Shown here: piece after piece, positions 24,540-35,959 of the stretch
How positions within the stretch are numbered: the first letter of the stretch is position 1
Layout: each line of letters opens with the position of its first letter
Assembly (NCBI GenBank): GCA_000320545.1
Contig: ADNK01000006.1
Coordinates: 10,001-55,712 of the forward strand
From: Bigelowiella natans CCMP2755
Lineage: Eukaryota > Cercozoa > Chlorarachniophyceae
Direction of reading: 5' to 3'
DNA length: 45,712 nucleotides
The notes under the pieces: model-generated
Databases searched by the model: none
What the model was told of the DNA's origin: nothing
What the model saw: the letters and a program-made list of their open reading frames with translations, nothing else
Made by a program: the position numbers and the translations under genes

Positions 24540-25440
24540 AGTTCATGCATGATCTGTAGGTGTTCATTCAAATTCATGCAGCTATTAGTACCATATTTTT
24601 GACCTTCATAAATTTCGATAACGAACTTGTGCATACTAGCATGATGGGTCGTGTCAGACAGAGAGACAACCTGTTAAAATAGCCACATCGTACAGTAGCA
24701 TGTGCTCAGCATGTCAGATATACAGAGTGTCGTGTGCGTGCATCACATGCATGCTGCTGCACGTTTATTCACGCCAATGCGCTAGCTCCCTAAGTGACGA
24801 AGCTGGACAGTGTGTGCACATCATGTCATGATCGTGCGAATTATAGAATCAACTGCACATGCTAGCATGCACGATCGAACGCAGCGGCGACAAGCACCGT
24901 TTGTTTGTTTCACGCATGTTCAAACTGTGGCCGCGCTCGCCACTTTCCATGCGAGAGCATGTGATTCGCACACGCAATGATCAGTGCCAGAGTGCACAGC
25001 TCCATGGCACACAGTGTATGCGTGCATGCCAGGCTCGTGGGGTGCCTAGCTAGCAGCTAGATGCCCGCGCATTCCACGCCCAAAATGAAGTCCATGTACA
25101 GGTCTAGTCATGCCAGAATCGCATGTGCACACATGCTGTGCTGAAAATGTGGTTTAGCAACGCACATCTCTAGCTAGCTAGGTCTCACAGATGCACCAAC
25201 ATGACAACTGCGTTGCATGTCTGTCATTAATCGTCCAAAGCGCAAACAATTGAATGAATTCCTTGCCTTTTCGTTCATTAGATGTGCACAAGCTCCAATT
25301 CTCTCACGCACGTCTTTTGGCGGTTGTCAATGTGCGCACATGCTGCAAAAACTCTCCATTTTCGCGACTGCAATGTCAAGGGCACATCGATCCACCATTT
25401 CGACCTCTGACTTCAGAAATGAAAGAAATCACTGACACCT
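24540..25440. repeat. Convergent-junction island C, palindrome-rich
   Basis: This is the densest of the six islands. I count 23 CATG tetramers between 24541 and 25230, where about three would be expected at uniform composition. CTAGCTAG/GCTAGC clusters occur at about 24780, 25046-25056 and 25170-25181. Examples include ACATGCTAGCATGC (24857-24870), CACATGCATGC (24744-24754), CATGTCATG and GCATGTGCACACATGC. It lies between the PHO88 stop (24380, plus) and the stop of the minus-strand gene at 25538. Its open frames lack protein-like composition. Confidence 0.8.
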
Positions 25441-25537
25441 AGTCGACAGACACCACGCACCTTGGGCGATGTGCGCTAGTTTCGTAGAGTCTTCTGCGAC
25501 ATTGCCGGGCCGGAGGCAAAGGAGCGGAACCAGCTAC

Positions 25538-25903
25538 CTATCGGTGACATGGGGGGACACGGGCGAAAGTCACCTGCGACAAGACGGGGATTGTCGCACC
25601 CCCAAAATGACGGATATCGCAGTGCAAAATGCCCGCGTGCGAGACCACTCTGGCAGTGCAGTGGAGTCCTTTCCAGCGTTTGGATGCTGTGGCGAATTGA
25701 TTCGCATCATTGTGAACCACCATCGGTGCCGCCTCACAAGGCAAACTTAGGAGGACAAAGACAATGATGATAAAAAACAACGCCCAAAGTGTAAACCAAG
25801 CACCTGCATTCTGGCAAAAATCATTCCAAGAGCAAACTATACTACATTTCGGAACCGCAATGGTAATTTGAGGCGACATGAACCTCAAAAACGTTTCAGC
25901 CAT
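25538..25903 (-). CDS. Small hypothetical membrane or secreted protein (121 aa)
   Basis: This intronless reading runs from ATG 25903 to TGA 25538. The first 34 residues are mixed. A strong hydrophobic segment follows (FTLWALFFIIIVFVLLSLPC), then about 65 residues with several Cys and His (NQFATASKRWKGLHC and on). It could be a type II or signal-anchored protein. A shorter plus-strand reading overlaps it but lacks any such feature. I do not recognise the family. It starts divergently from the SNF2 gene and converges on PHO88. Confidence 0.4.
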   Translation of the reverse strand: MAETFLRFMSPQITIAVPKCSIVCSWNDFCQNAGAWFTLWALFFIIIVFVLLSLPCEAAPMVVHNDANQFATASKRWKGLHCTARVVSHAGILHCDIRHFGGATIPVLSQVTFARVPPCHR

Positions 25904-26356
25904 TTTCAGATACCATCAAATTTAGTTAGAATCGGCTTGGATAATTTCCTAAAATAAATCGGAGGTCGCCTTAGTAATTTCCTAGCAATCTCATTTCGGA
26001 ATCCGACTGCTCGGATGGTCTGACCCTCCCCTCCCACAGGCTCCTGTCTCTTCGCAGGAGCTACGAATCCTTAGACTATACAAGAAGGGATGAGGGGGGG
26101 GGAGATTCGGTTCTTCAACGTGCTGCTGATTCTCTCTATCTTCTTCGCGTGTCGGCCGAGGTCGCTCCCACTCCACCAGTGATATGTGATCCAAGTGTTA
26201 AGTTGAGTTGTTGTTGTTGTCATATATCGGCTCATCAGGGAACCTAGACTTAAGAATGCTGCATTCAAGAATACACAAGGGAGACGACGAACAGGACTAA
26301 GGAGGAAATCGCACATATCGTTTGTACCATCATTCTCCTCGTCGTCACCGATCCAG
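25904..26356. other. Divergent promoter region, gene 7 / SNF2
   Basis: About 450 bases separate the two starts. The region contains a poly-G run at about 26093-26101 and a short (GTT)n. No palindrome-word island is present, and I can name no specific motif. Confidence 0.5.
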
Positions 26357-28159
26357 ATGTCGCTCTGGTGTCTACGGGGTGGATGTTTCTCAATGCCAGG
26401 GCTCGACGGCCTTCAGGACGTGTTCCTAGACCGCAGTGGAATTCGACCTCCACAATCTATCGAGAAAGTCAGGGAGAAGATGGAGAGAAAGAAGAAAAGA
26501 AGAGAACGAAAAGGCATGGAGACATCTTTAGAAGAGTGCAAAAGTAGATTCAACCTCTCGACCGACGTCGTAGCTCATATGCGCGGTAAAATACCTGAAG
26601 TAGCGGCTGTAATGACAAAGGACGATGGCAAAGTACTCAGCGCCAGGTTTGCAAAGGCAGCTGAATTAAAGAGGAAGTATGAGCCACCTTCCATCCAATC
26701 ACAACGAACAAGCACAAGGAGGGCACAAGCGCAGGCAGCAGCAGAGGCTAAGGAAATTCTTAGAGGTACTGGTGGACTGCTTGCACCCAGACGTGAAGCA
26801 AAGCAAATCGACAATCTCGTAGAGATGCAGCGTTTCTCATCATCATATGATAGTCACGAGAGTGCGATCGAGAGAAATCCGGAGCTGTTCGGAGTTGAAG
26901 CGCTGCGCTACGTTTGTAGCTGGCCGGGCGTGCTGGTGGAGGGGTTTGAATTGTTCGGAGTTGACAGTGTTGATCTTGGGGATATTGTCACCTTTGATTC
27001 GATTAGTGTTTCCGGGAAAACGGGGAGAGAGGAGAAGCATGTTGTTGCCCAAATTTTCACTGATACAAACAACTCGAAAAAGTCGACGCTTGGCCTCATC
27101 AGCGCTTTCAGGGAGCAAGACCAGGTCCTACTTGAAGTGATGACCAGAAATATGCATCGGGAAGGAGTCGGAGGAGTACCGCTAGGGATTGTCGAAGCGG
27201 TTACTCGCACTCGTATCCTCATCAGAGTGGAATTCTGGGCAGAACCTGCGAAGGCCGAGAAACTTCTCGAGGCGTTAACCGAAAACAAATTGCCAAACAT
27301 ATTTAACAAGTATCGAGACCCCACATCACAAACTGATGACATCGAATCCTTGATGGCGCAGAGGAGAAGTGAGAGTCGTAAGGCTGCCGAGAAGGACGAT
27401 CGGTGCAGGTATGTCCATTCAACCGCCTCGGAGGGTGAAGAAGGCGATAGATACGAGGATGTAGCGGCTCCAGACATGGAGCTCGAGATGGAGACGCTGT
27501 TTGACCGATTCCGCAACATTTCCACTGGCCCCCGTCTTTATGATGCCCAATTTGCCTTTCGCAGTGGTCTCGTTTCCAAGCTCTATGATCATCAAATTGA
27601 TGGTGTGAATTGGATGTTGAAGCGAGAGCGGCCAGATCAACTGCAACAGCCGAATAACCGGCACGATGTTAATAAATGGAAGCTGCCACCTCTCTGGAGC
27701 CGCAAGGGAGCTAAATTTGTCCACTCCCTCTCGCACTACGAGCAGCAGAATAGGCCACTTCACACGTTGGGAGGGCTATTATCTGATGACATGGGTCTGG
27801 GGAAAACCATCCAAACTATTGCTCTTATCGTGGCGAATAGACCGCGTGTAGAAGAACAGGGAGGAGGGGGGGGAGCAGGCAACGACGATCATGACGATGT
27901 TGCCAAACTGCTACTTAAATCTGAGGGAGGAGGAGGTACGGCTAGCAGTAAGAATGAGAAACAAGGTAATTGCTTCAAATACAACAACAACAACAACAAC
28001 AATTAAAGCGAAGGAAGCAATATATTCACGTATAGTTCGTCAGTCACAAAGCAAGTACGTGAGCAGCTACCTATGAGAGATAATACATGAAAACGCGCAG
28101 AAAAGAACATTACAACGAATAGAAGTGATAGAGGCGTAAGAGAGTCGAAAAAGCAACAG

Positions 28160-28200
<41 letters not shown>

Positions 28201-28930
28201 GAGAGCGATATTCCGCGCAATTTTTGAACATTGACAAAAACAAGTTAATGCATAAAGTTGCTAAATGGTTGCTAACAATAGCTGACGTACGAATTGTCTT
28301 TTTATTTGCTACTGTTACATCAGAATCGCAAGCGGCGTCTTCATACACTTCTACTTCTTCTTCATCATCGTCTTGGTCCAATTTAGGCGTAGATCGGCTG
28401 CATGTTGGTTCCAAGACGACGCTTATCGTGTGCCCCTTGGGTGTATTGGCCAAATGGGGACAGGAGATCAGGCGACATGCAAAAAAGGGTGCTCTAAGTG
28501 TATTGACATATCACGGACCAACACGATTTAGTCTCTTGGGAAGCCTCCATAACTACGATGTCGTTCTTACGACCTACAGCACCCTTACTAATGATTTCCG
28601 CCTCGCTACTACGAAGAACTTCAAGTTTAAAGGGGGGGGGATACCGAGTGGAGGAATAGTCAAAGGCGTGGACAATGTAATGCAGACGGTGCAGAATGCT
28701 GAGGCAGTGCGACGGGAGCTATTTGATCGTAACTTCCACAGGATTGTACTGGATGAGGCTCATCTCATTCGCACACGGAGTTCCAACGTCTTCAAAACGA
28801 TGTGCTCTGTCATGGCAACACACAGGTCAGGTTCCTCCCCTTTTTCCTTTTGCTGATTTTTGGGTATTGTCCGCTTTCGGCGGGGGTGAGTGATGCTGAT
28901 GTCACTAATTGAGAATGGGAGTGGTAATTT

Positions 28931-28968
<38 letters not shown>

Positions 28969-30903
28969 ATTTAACTACCAACAAAAGGTGGTGCTTGTCG
29001 GGTACACCCCTGGTGAATTCCCCAGAGGACATACAGAGCTTGTTGGAATTCCTCAAAGTGGAACCTTACTGTCTCAAATCGGGACCTACAATGTGGAAGG
29101 ATTACATCTCAAAGCCAGTCAAACAGGGAAAAGTCATCGGTCTTACTCGTCTGCGCACACTCATGAGCACCTTCTCCATCCGCCGCACCAAAAGCCTCTT
29201 AGTTAATGCAACAAAGAAAAGTGCTATGAGGAGGCAGCAGCAGCAGCAGCAGCAACGTAAACTGACGACTCCTCCCTCTCCACCTCCTCTCTCACAGTCT
29301 ACTACTGTTAGTACTCCTACTACTCTCAGCAATGCTGCTGCCACCTTCCCAAGCATTAATTCAGATTCGCTCAACTACAAGAAAACTAGTAGAACCAGCA
29401 GCTTAAATAATAATAATACAGGCAGCAGTGAGTTTAATGCTCGTAGTAACTCGCTGCCCCCTAAGTTTATCAGCGAAGTTATAATCGAGATGAAGAAAGA
29501 GCAAAGGGAGGCTTATGACCGATATGCGAACATGGTCAAGGACTGGATTGGGACGGTCATGGACATGAAAGGTAGGGATATGCTGATGATGATGATGATG
29601 CTGCTGCTGATGATGATGATGATGATAACAATTATTGTCCACTGTGATGAATATGAATGCTGATGATATTTTGTTGGAACTAGCCTTTACCATTGGAAAC
29701 ATTTAATCCGACACGGAATCATTACTATTTGCCGCTTTTTTCCTTCGCATCTCCCCCACCCTTTCCTCTTCTACCTCAAAAGACGGGAAGAAGCTACTTG
29801 CCAGTAGCATGGGCAGCATTCTGGGTTTGCTTTCGAGACTTAAACTTTGCTGCTGTGATCCTGCTCTTGTTCAAGAGACAGACATGAGAGATATGGTTGT
29901 ATGTGCTTTGCTATTAGTATCAGGAGTAGTAGCAGTGGTGGTGGTGATGGTGGTGATGGTGGTGATGCAGCAGCAGCAGCATGAGTATTTGTGCGATTAA
30001 CCTTAATAACAGTTTAAAGTGTGAAATTTCGTACGGCCGCGCGTAGTACACACGAATAAACCGAATATGACTTTTTCTTGATTGTGACACACAGGTGGGA
30101 AATCTTGACCAACGTCTAAAAGCCAAAACGGGCGGGCAGCAGCGCCTTGGTCCGCTTCAATGTCCAAAACATTACAACACGCATGTATAAAAGCAGCTCA
30201 ATAAACAAGCAATAGGAATACAATTTTCATTGCTGAGACCGTGTCGTTGTTTTCCTCACATTTGTGTTAATTTCAGGTAATGAAGGCATCAACTCATTTT
30301 CGATGTCACAGCCTGAACCGTTTCCTGCGGGAGCTGGAAACGAAAGGAAACGGAAGAAGATGCATGCAGCTATGAGAAAACCACATGGTGGTAGTGGCGG
30401 CGTTGGTGGAGAGGTATCCGATTTTTGTACATGAGAAAATGATTTTGGAAGAATCTTTAATGTGAATTTTGCAGGATGAGAAATATGCAACTACCTTTTT
30501 GAATTTTGGCGTTCCCACACAACTACTATCTCTTGAAACTACACGATTCGAAAACTTGAAACACGTGTATGCAAAACCTCACTGCTTCGATAATTTGAAA
30601 ACTTAAGAACAACATCCATGATGGCTGGAGCGTCCCGGACGAAGAGGGTGGTGATACAGCTAGCGATAAAAGCAGCACTAGAAAGCCACCTGGAAAGGTT
30701 TCCGTGCTTCTCGAACAACTTGATAAAATGGACCATGAGAATCCGTACGGGAAAGCTGTGGTCGTGTCGCAATTTAAAAGCTTCCTTGATATTGTGCAAT
30801 TCCACCTCAACGCCAAAGGATGGGCTACTGCGAGGATAGACGGTCGAATTTGCCTTTCTTTGTAAAAATCTTTGTGTGTATGTATTTGTTTTTTCACGCA
30901 CTC

Positions 30904-30941
<38 letters not shown>

Positions 30942-31835
30942 TGCAACAAATCTGTAGGAAGTGTTACGGGACCAAAAAGAGAGATACAGCTCGCACAGTT
31001 CAATCAAACCCTTCACCGGCCATCTGATAGGAGAGAAGTTCGTGTAATGTTGCTCAGCATGAAGGCGGGTGGGGTTGGTATAGACCTGACAGAGGCATCA
31101 TACGTGTTCATGTTGGATCAATGGTGGAATCCAGCAACTGACATGCAAGCAATTGGTATTTTAGCACAATGAAACATCAAACAATGTAACGAGTGTGGGA
31201 AAGGAGAAAAAGAAGAAGGACGGATGGGAGTTTATTCCTTTGATAACTGACATGTTGCATTCTTGCTTTGTTCTCAGACCGCGTGCACCGAATTGGGCAA
31301 AAGTAGAAACCATTTTTCTCCTTTGTTTGTTACTTTACATCTTTTCTTGTTTACACGCAGTTGTGACCTTTGTATTCATATTTACTTGTAATCGACGGGA
31401 CCAGCTTTACTTCTCCAATTTGATGTATTTCTGATGTCTCCGGTGACCCAACTTGTAGGTCCCCTGTAATTGTGAAGCGTTTCATCATGAACAACACCAT
31501 CGAGGAACGAATTTCGGAACTTGTGAAAAACAAGGAAATCATGGTGCTAGGTCAGACTCTTTCTGCCTCATCTCTTACGACGGAGTACAGACATCATCAC
31601 CATCGTCATCATTGTCATCACTTTCTTCTCAGGATCTGCTGAGCGTCTCAGTGAAGCGGAGAAGAAAAGGCAAAGGGTGAGTGCGATGTTCAAACTTTTG
31701 AATTTCGACGAGGAGGACAACCCGGACAGGTCTACTGATGACACAGAAGAGATCGAACGAAGATGTGAAGAACATGACAGGAAGATTCGTGAAGCATTCG
31801 CCAAGGAGATTGAACTTGGCCGTTCGCAAGCATGA
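26357..31835 (+). CDS. SNF2-family DNA-dependent ATPase, Rad5/Rad16-like, no RING seen
   Basis: Eleven exons join in phase: 26357-27965, 28324-28825, 28988-29571, 29783-29895, about 30095-30143, 30277-30413, 30608-30842, 30958-31155, 31278-31302, 31459-31550 and 31633-31835. The stop is at 31833-31835. Helicase signatures appear in order: [13 protein letters not shown], the Walker A box [23 protein letters not shown], the DEAH box ([18 protein letters not shown]), [55 protein letters not shown] and DRVHRIGQ. These match the Rad5/Rad16/HLTF/TTF2 branch of nucleosome or DNA-translocase ATPases. That branch usually has a RING finger between the helicase lobes, and I see no Cys/His array for one. 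Residues about 150-350 form an unrecognised N-terminal domain. The first ATG is used; Met 13 (26393) is possible. Confidence 0.9.
28155..30940. repeat. Microsatellites in SNF2 introns
   Basis: The tracts are (CA)n at about 28163-28193, (GAT)n at about 28934-28968, (GAT)/(GCT)n at about 29580-29625, (GGT)n at about 29935-29965 and (TG)n at about 30907-30939. A (CAG)n in exon 3 at about 29236-29253 encodes poly-Gln. Confidence 0.95.
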
Positions 31836-31839
31836 TGAG

Positions 31840-32330
31840 GTGTGGCAGAAGCAACAGTTTCTTTCTGCAAACAGCTGCAAGCCACAAATTGCAGTGCGCA
31901 TGTCCACTGTGAACGTGTGTGCTACATGTGCGTAGCAATTATTGTTGGACCAGTGCGTAGGGCTGTGTGTCACCACATTGCGGCTTGCATGACAAAATCT
32001 AGTGGCGTGACATGCTCGAGGGCACTTGTGCGTCATCACACACATCTTCAGATCCAGCTCATGTGTGTGTGTGTGTGTGTGTGTGCATGCACACGCTAAC
32101 CCCACGAGCGATGTGGAATGATCATGCATAACTAACACATCCATGTGAAGGAATGCTGCCATAGCGCACATCTATCATGGCAGGCTAGCAGGTGTCGTCA
32201 TGGTGTCTGCTGTGCCTACCAGTCCTGCTGGCACCGACAGTCTAGCAGTCTACATGTACATTACACATACACTGAACATTGTCTAGTGATTTTCGCTAAG
32301 CTTGCTTATCTTTTGGATCTCATCTTTGAT
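31840..32330. repeat. Convergent-junction island D, palindrome-rich
   Basis: This island lies between the SNF2 stop (31835, plus) and the BLUF stop (32413, minus). It contains CTACATGTGCG, GACATGCTCGAG, GTGCATGCACAC after a (TG)n tract at about 32062-32085, ATCATGCATAAC, GGCTAGCAGG and CTACATGTACAT. It shares the 13-mer CAGTCTAGCAGTC (32238-32250) with island F. No protein-like frame is visible. Confidence 0.7.
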
Positions 32331-32412
32331 TTGAGCAGATGTTCAGTTCTACATGCAGCTAGATATAAGGATGCGCGGTGCAATCTCCTTTCGAAATTGC
32401 AGATCACATGTT

Positions 32413-32517
32413 TCATTTCTCTTTAACTTCTTCTTTCTTCTCTTCGTTCTCCTCCACGTCCTCCTCTTTAGATTTTCGGTATCCGGTGAAGTCCGTCTAC
32501 AAACATACACAGACATG

Positions 32518-32552
<35 letters not shown>

Positions 32553-33235
32553 CTCTTTCGCATATTCATTTTACCCTTTGGTTGTGTCCGCAATCTTTGA
32601 GGAGCGGGGACTAAAGTTAGATCTTCATGAGATAAAAATTACAAAAGAAAATTATGGATTTTACTTTACCTCAGCAAGTTTCATTCCACCCCATTCCTGG
32701 AACCTTCTCGATTCTACTTTCTCCATGTCCTCCATTATAATGGCGCTATTTACAACTTAATTAGAAATCGAAGAGATAAGAATTCTATAACGTACAAGTG
32801 ACGCTTGTCTGCAATGATAACATCCAGTAGAGCAGTGACGGCGCGTTCCTGAAGTAGATACAGAATGAATCATATCGCCAGTGTGTGCTTCCGATTTTCA
32901 AGCAACAACCTCTCCCTCAAGAATTTGGTGCACTTTGTTGGTGTCTGGGTCATACCAGAGAGCTCCTCCGACTATCATAAAATGGTAGACATATAAAAAT
33001 ATGTGACTTGATCATTCGTCACTCCGAATGTGGTACCTTTCATTGTACAATTCTTTTTTTCAGCCTTCTTAATTATGTCGTCGATACAGTCTCCGCTCTG
33101 CATGAAGGGAGATGACGAGATTTTTCACGAACCAAAACTTTTGGATCCACACATCAATACGACCTTCATGGTCGAGCGGTACCCAACGCGAACGAGCTGG
33201 CGAGAAGCGACGTTGTCCGAGTGGCAAGCTCCCAT
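32413..33235 (-). CDS. Stand-alone BLUF-domain blue-light photoreceptor
   Basis: Seven small exons (33235-33164, 33097-33037, 32971-32910, 32848-32796, 32745-32670, 32610-32575, 32496-32413) join in phase to 147 residues ending at TGA 32413-32415. The BLUF fold is clear. The flavin-contacting Tyr is in LVRVGYRST, the Asn in KKAEKKNCTMK, and the Gln in KVHQILEGE. The IIADKRH segment and RRFQEWGGMKLAE contain the late Trp. These correspond to Tyr21, Asn45, Gln63 and Trp104 of bacterial AppA. BLUF domains bind FAD and rearrange the Tyr-Gln hydrogen bonds in blue light. Only a short tail rich in Glu and Lys (KEEDVEENEEKKEEVKEK) follows, with no effector domain. An in-frame TAG lies just upstream of the chosen ATG, so that ATG is the start unless an earlier exon exists. 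The gene is divergent from HSP70. Confidence 0.85.
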
Positions 33236-33441
33236 GATCAGATGCTACACAGAAACACAGAAGCTGACTCTCTCCCGAAGGCAAGGCAGTTCAGATCTAT
33301 TTGAACTTGTTGGATTTGCTCGGACAAAAAATGGATTCCATTTAGGCACGAAGACAATGCATTTAGTTCACAAGCATCAACTGCTGCCCACTTGTCAACG
33401 ATGAAGGGGTATTCAGAAATGTTCACATTTTCCTGAAATCC

Positions 33442-33467
33442 AGGAAATCAGGAAATCCTAGGAAATC
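33442..33467. repeat. AGGAAATC direct repeat, three copies
   Basis: AGGAAATC occurs at 33442-33449, 33450-33457 and 33460-33467, in the spacer shared by the BLUF and HSP70 genes. It may be a binding site for a regulator or a simple duplication. Confidence 0.7.
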
Positions 33468-33679
33468 CTTCGATTCGGACGAAAAAACAGTGAACAGATG
33501 CCATTTCTCGAGATTTCCGGCATATTTCAACCACATTTCTCGAGAATTCCATCGTCAAAAGGAGAGAAGTGGTCTTGCAAGGAAGAAGAGAAAACTGAAA
33601 AATTGAGTTGCATTTTTGGCACCTCAAAACCCTCTCGCGAATGCATATGGAAGTTGTCTCGAAGATGCCTGGAATTTGG

Positions 33680-33702
33680 GAAACTTCTCGGAAGTCTTTC
33701 GA
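33680..33702. promoter_or_regulatory. Heat-shock-element-like site upstream of HSP70
   Basis: The sequence GAAACTTCTCGGAAGTCTTTCGAA reads GAA-nn-TTC-nnn-GAA-nnnn-TTC and overlaps a palindromic TTCGAA. The first two units have the canonical 2-base spacing, while later spacing is looser than a perfect HSE. The site lies about 210 bases before the HSP70 ATG. Confidence 0.4.
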
Positions 33703-33912
33703 AGAGGAGAAAGGCCACGGCATTTGAAAAGGCGACAAGGGAGTGATGATGTCGTCAACTCTACATCGGAGTCCAAGATGACCTACCTCGGGGATACCTA
33801 AAGGAAATGAGGATGTGCTCCAGGTCAAGAGACTCTTTCTTGCACACAAAACTCAAAAGAAGTCTGCTACAACCAGCTATACTAGAAGTTAGTACTAAAC
33901 AACTCAATCAAC

Positions 33913-35850
33913 ATGCCCGGAACTGAAGCTCCAGCAGTTGGAATTGACCTTGGGACGACCTACAGCTGCGTAGGTGTCTGGCGAAACAACACCGTCGAGA
34001 TCCTAGCAAATGATCAGGGCAACCGGACCACACCATCTTACGTCGCGTTTACAGATCAAGAAAGGCTTGTGGGCGAGGCCGCAAAGAATCAAGCTTCCAG
34101 AAATCCGAAGAATACCATCTTCGGTGCTAAGCGGCTGATCGGGCGGCGATTCGACGAGAAGTCGGTGGAGCATGATAAAAGGATGTGGCCTTTCCAGGTG
34201 ACAAAAGGGCACGGAGGAAAGCCGATGATAAAAGCAAGCCATATGGGAGAGGACAAGTTTTTTGCACCAGAAGAAATCTCCAGCATGGTGTTAACCAAGA
34301 TGAAAGAGACAGCTGAATCCTACCTTGGCCAGAAGGTCACCGAGGCCGTCATCACAGTGCCAGCGTACTTCAACGACTCTCAGAGACAAGCCACTAAGGA
34401 TGCTGGAATGATTGCGGGCCTAAACGTCAAGCGCATTATTAACGAACCCACGGCCGCTGCAATCGCATACGGTCTCAACAAGATGCAGAAGGGCGACAAA
34501 CAGGAGCGCAATGTGCTGATCTTCGACCTTGGAGGTGGAACTTTCGATGTGTCTCTCTTGACCATCGATGAAGGAGTGTTCGAGGTGAAAGCGACGGCTG
34601 GGGATACGCATCTTGGCGGTGAGGACTTCGATCAGGCCCTTATGGGGCACTTCGCCAAGGAGTTCAAGCGAAAAAATAGAGGTTTAGATCTACAAGGAAA
34701 CGACAAGGCAATTCGACGCCTCCGTACTGCTTGCGAGAGAGCAAAACGAACACTTTCTAGCAGCACTCGAGCCCAGATTGAAATCGACTCGCTCTGTGGC
34801 GGAGTTGACTTTTCTGCGTCTATCACCCGAGCAAGGTTCGAGGACATCTGTGACGACTACTTCCAAGGAACATTGAAGCCTGTAGACAAAGTTCTGAAGG
34901 ATTCCAAGATGAGCAAGAGCAGCATTGATGAGGTGGTCTTGGTTGGTGGGTCAACACGTATTCCAAAGATTCAAAATCTCTTAAGCAATTACTTCAATGG
35001 AAAGCAACTCTGCAAAAACATCAACCCAGACGAAGCGGTTGCATATGGCGCTGCTGTACAGGCAGCAGTATTGAATGGCCAGACAAAAGGAGAGGCTTCC
35101 AACATCGTACTCATCGACGTTGCTCCTCTTTCTCTCGGAATTGAAACAGCAGGAGGAATAATGACCCCACTGGTCCCGCGTAACACGACAGTACCAGCCA
35201 AGAAATCGCAGATCTTCTCTACATTCCAAGACAATCAACCCGCAGTGACAATCCAAGTGTATGAAGGAGAGCGAAGGATGACGAAGGATAATCACCTCCT
35301 TGGCCAATTCAACCTCGAAGGCATTCCACCAGCTCCCAGAGGTGTCCCTCAAATCGAGGTCACGTTTAATGTAGATACCAACGGCATCTTAAACGTCACC
35401 GCACAAGATAAGAAAACTCAAAAATCGCAGAGTATCACGATTACAAATGATAGTGGACGCTTGAGCCCTGAGGAGATAGACAACATGGTCAAGAAAGCTC
35501 AAGAGATGAAGGCCCAGGACGACGCGGCTGCTGCCCGCGTGGAGGCAAAGAACAAGCTCGAAAGCTACAGCTACAATGTGCGCAATACACTGGATAATGA
35601 GAAACTCGAGGGCAAGATTGCAACGGCTGACAAGGAACGTGCACAGAAATCTGTTGACGAGACTATTGAGTGGATAGAAAAAAATCAAAATGCGGAGGTT
35701 GATGAGTTCCAGGACAAGCAGAAGGAGCTGGAGGCAATAATCAATCCAATCCTCTCGAAGTTGTACGGTGGTGGTGATGCTGGTGCTACGGCTGGAAGGG
35801 CCCCACCTCAAAACTCTGCTGGCAGTCATGATGCCGAGACCCTTGATTAG
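33913..35850 (+). CDS. HSP70: Cytosolic-type HSP70 chaperone
   Basis: This intronless gene encodes 645 residues. It has all the Hsp70 signatures: [14 protein letters not shown] at the N-terminus, [14 protein letters not shown] at about 200, [17 protein letters not shown] at about 340, and the interdomain and substrate-binding domain typical of eukaryotic cytosolic Hsc70. There is no N-terminal presequence and no ER-retention end. Hsp70 folds nascent and damaged proteins with ATP and J-protein partners. The last four residues are ETLD rather than the EEVD normally used to dock TPR co-chaperones, and the tail before them has few of the usual GGMP repeats. The absence of introns contrasts with the intron-rich neighbours and suits rapid heat induction. 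It converges with the Trx-DUF393 gene. Confidence 0.98.
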   Translation: MPGTEAPAVGIDLGTTYSCVGVWRNNTVEILANDQGNRTTPSYVAFTDQERLVGEAAKNQASRNPKNTIFGAKRLIGRRFDEKSVEHDKRMWPFQVTKGHGGKPMIKASHMGEDKFFAPEEISSMVLTKMKETAESYLGQKVTEAVITVPAYFNDSQRQATKDAGMIAGLNVKRIINEPTAAAIAYGLNKMQKGDKQERNVLIFDLGGGTFDVSLLTIDEGVFEVKATAGDTHLGGEDFDQALMGHFAKEFKRKNRGLDLQGNDKAIRRLRTACERAKRTLSSSTRAQIEIDSLCGGVDFSASITRARFEDICDDYFQGTLKPVDKVLKDSKMSKSSIDEVVLVGGSTRIPKIQNLLSNYFNGKQLCKNINPDEAVAYGAAVQAAVLNGQTKGEASNIVLIDVAPLSLGIETAGGIMTPLVPRNTTVPAKKSQIFSTFQDNQPAVTIQVYEGERRMTKDNHLLGQFNLEGIPPAPRGVPQIEVTFNVDTNGILNVTAQDKKTQKSQSITITNDSGRLSPEEIDNMVKKAQEMKAQDDAAAARVEAKNKLESYSYNVRNTLDNEKLEGKIATADKERAQKSVDETIEWIEKNQNAEVDEFQDKQKELEAIINPILSKLYGGGDAGATAGRAPPQNSAGSHDAETLD

Positions 35851-35959
35851 AAAAGCTAAATAAATTTGATGCAACGTCATCATGAAAGTTTCGATACGTC
35901 TAGATAATCAGTCTATGTGTTAGTTTAGTGTGCGTTTCTGTACCTCAAGTAAAATTTAC

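Larger units (their letters stand above)
33236..33912. promoter_or_regulatory. Divergent promoter region BLUF / HSP70
   Basis: This 677-base spacer lies between two start codons. It contains a heat-shock-element-like array (33680-33700) and three copies of AGGAAATC (33442-33467). It has no microsatellite and no CTAG/CATG island. A shared regulatory region for a light sensor and a chaperone is possible but unproven. Confidence 0.55.

Noticed and set aside
25469-25750. A 93-codon plus-strand frame opposite gene 7
   Set aside because: It has no hydrophobic or domain feature, whereas the minus-strand frame has a strong membrane segment and an appropriate start. The choice is not certain.
33030-33404. 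A 124-codon plus-strand frame over the BLUF gene
   Set aside because: The minus strand gives a seven-exon BLUF domain with all flavin contacts, so this frame is a shadow.
33448-33849. A 133-codon minus-strand frame upstream of HSP70
   Set aside because: It lies in the promoter spacer, lacks splice-consistent neighbours and shows only scattered Ser/Phe codons.
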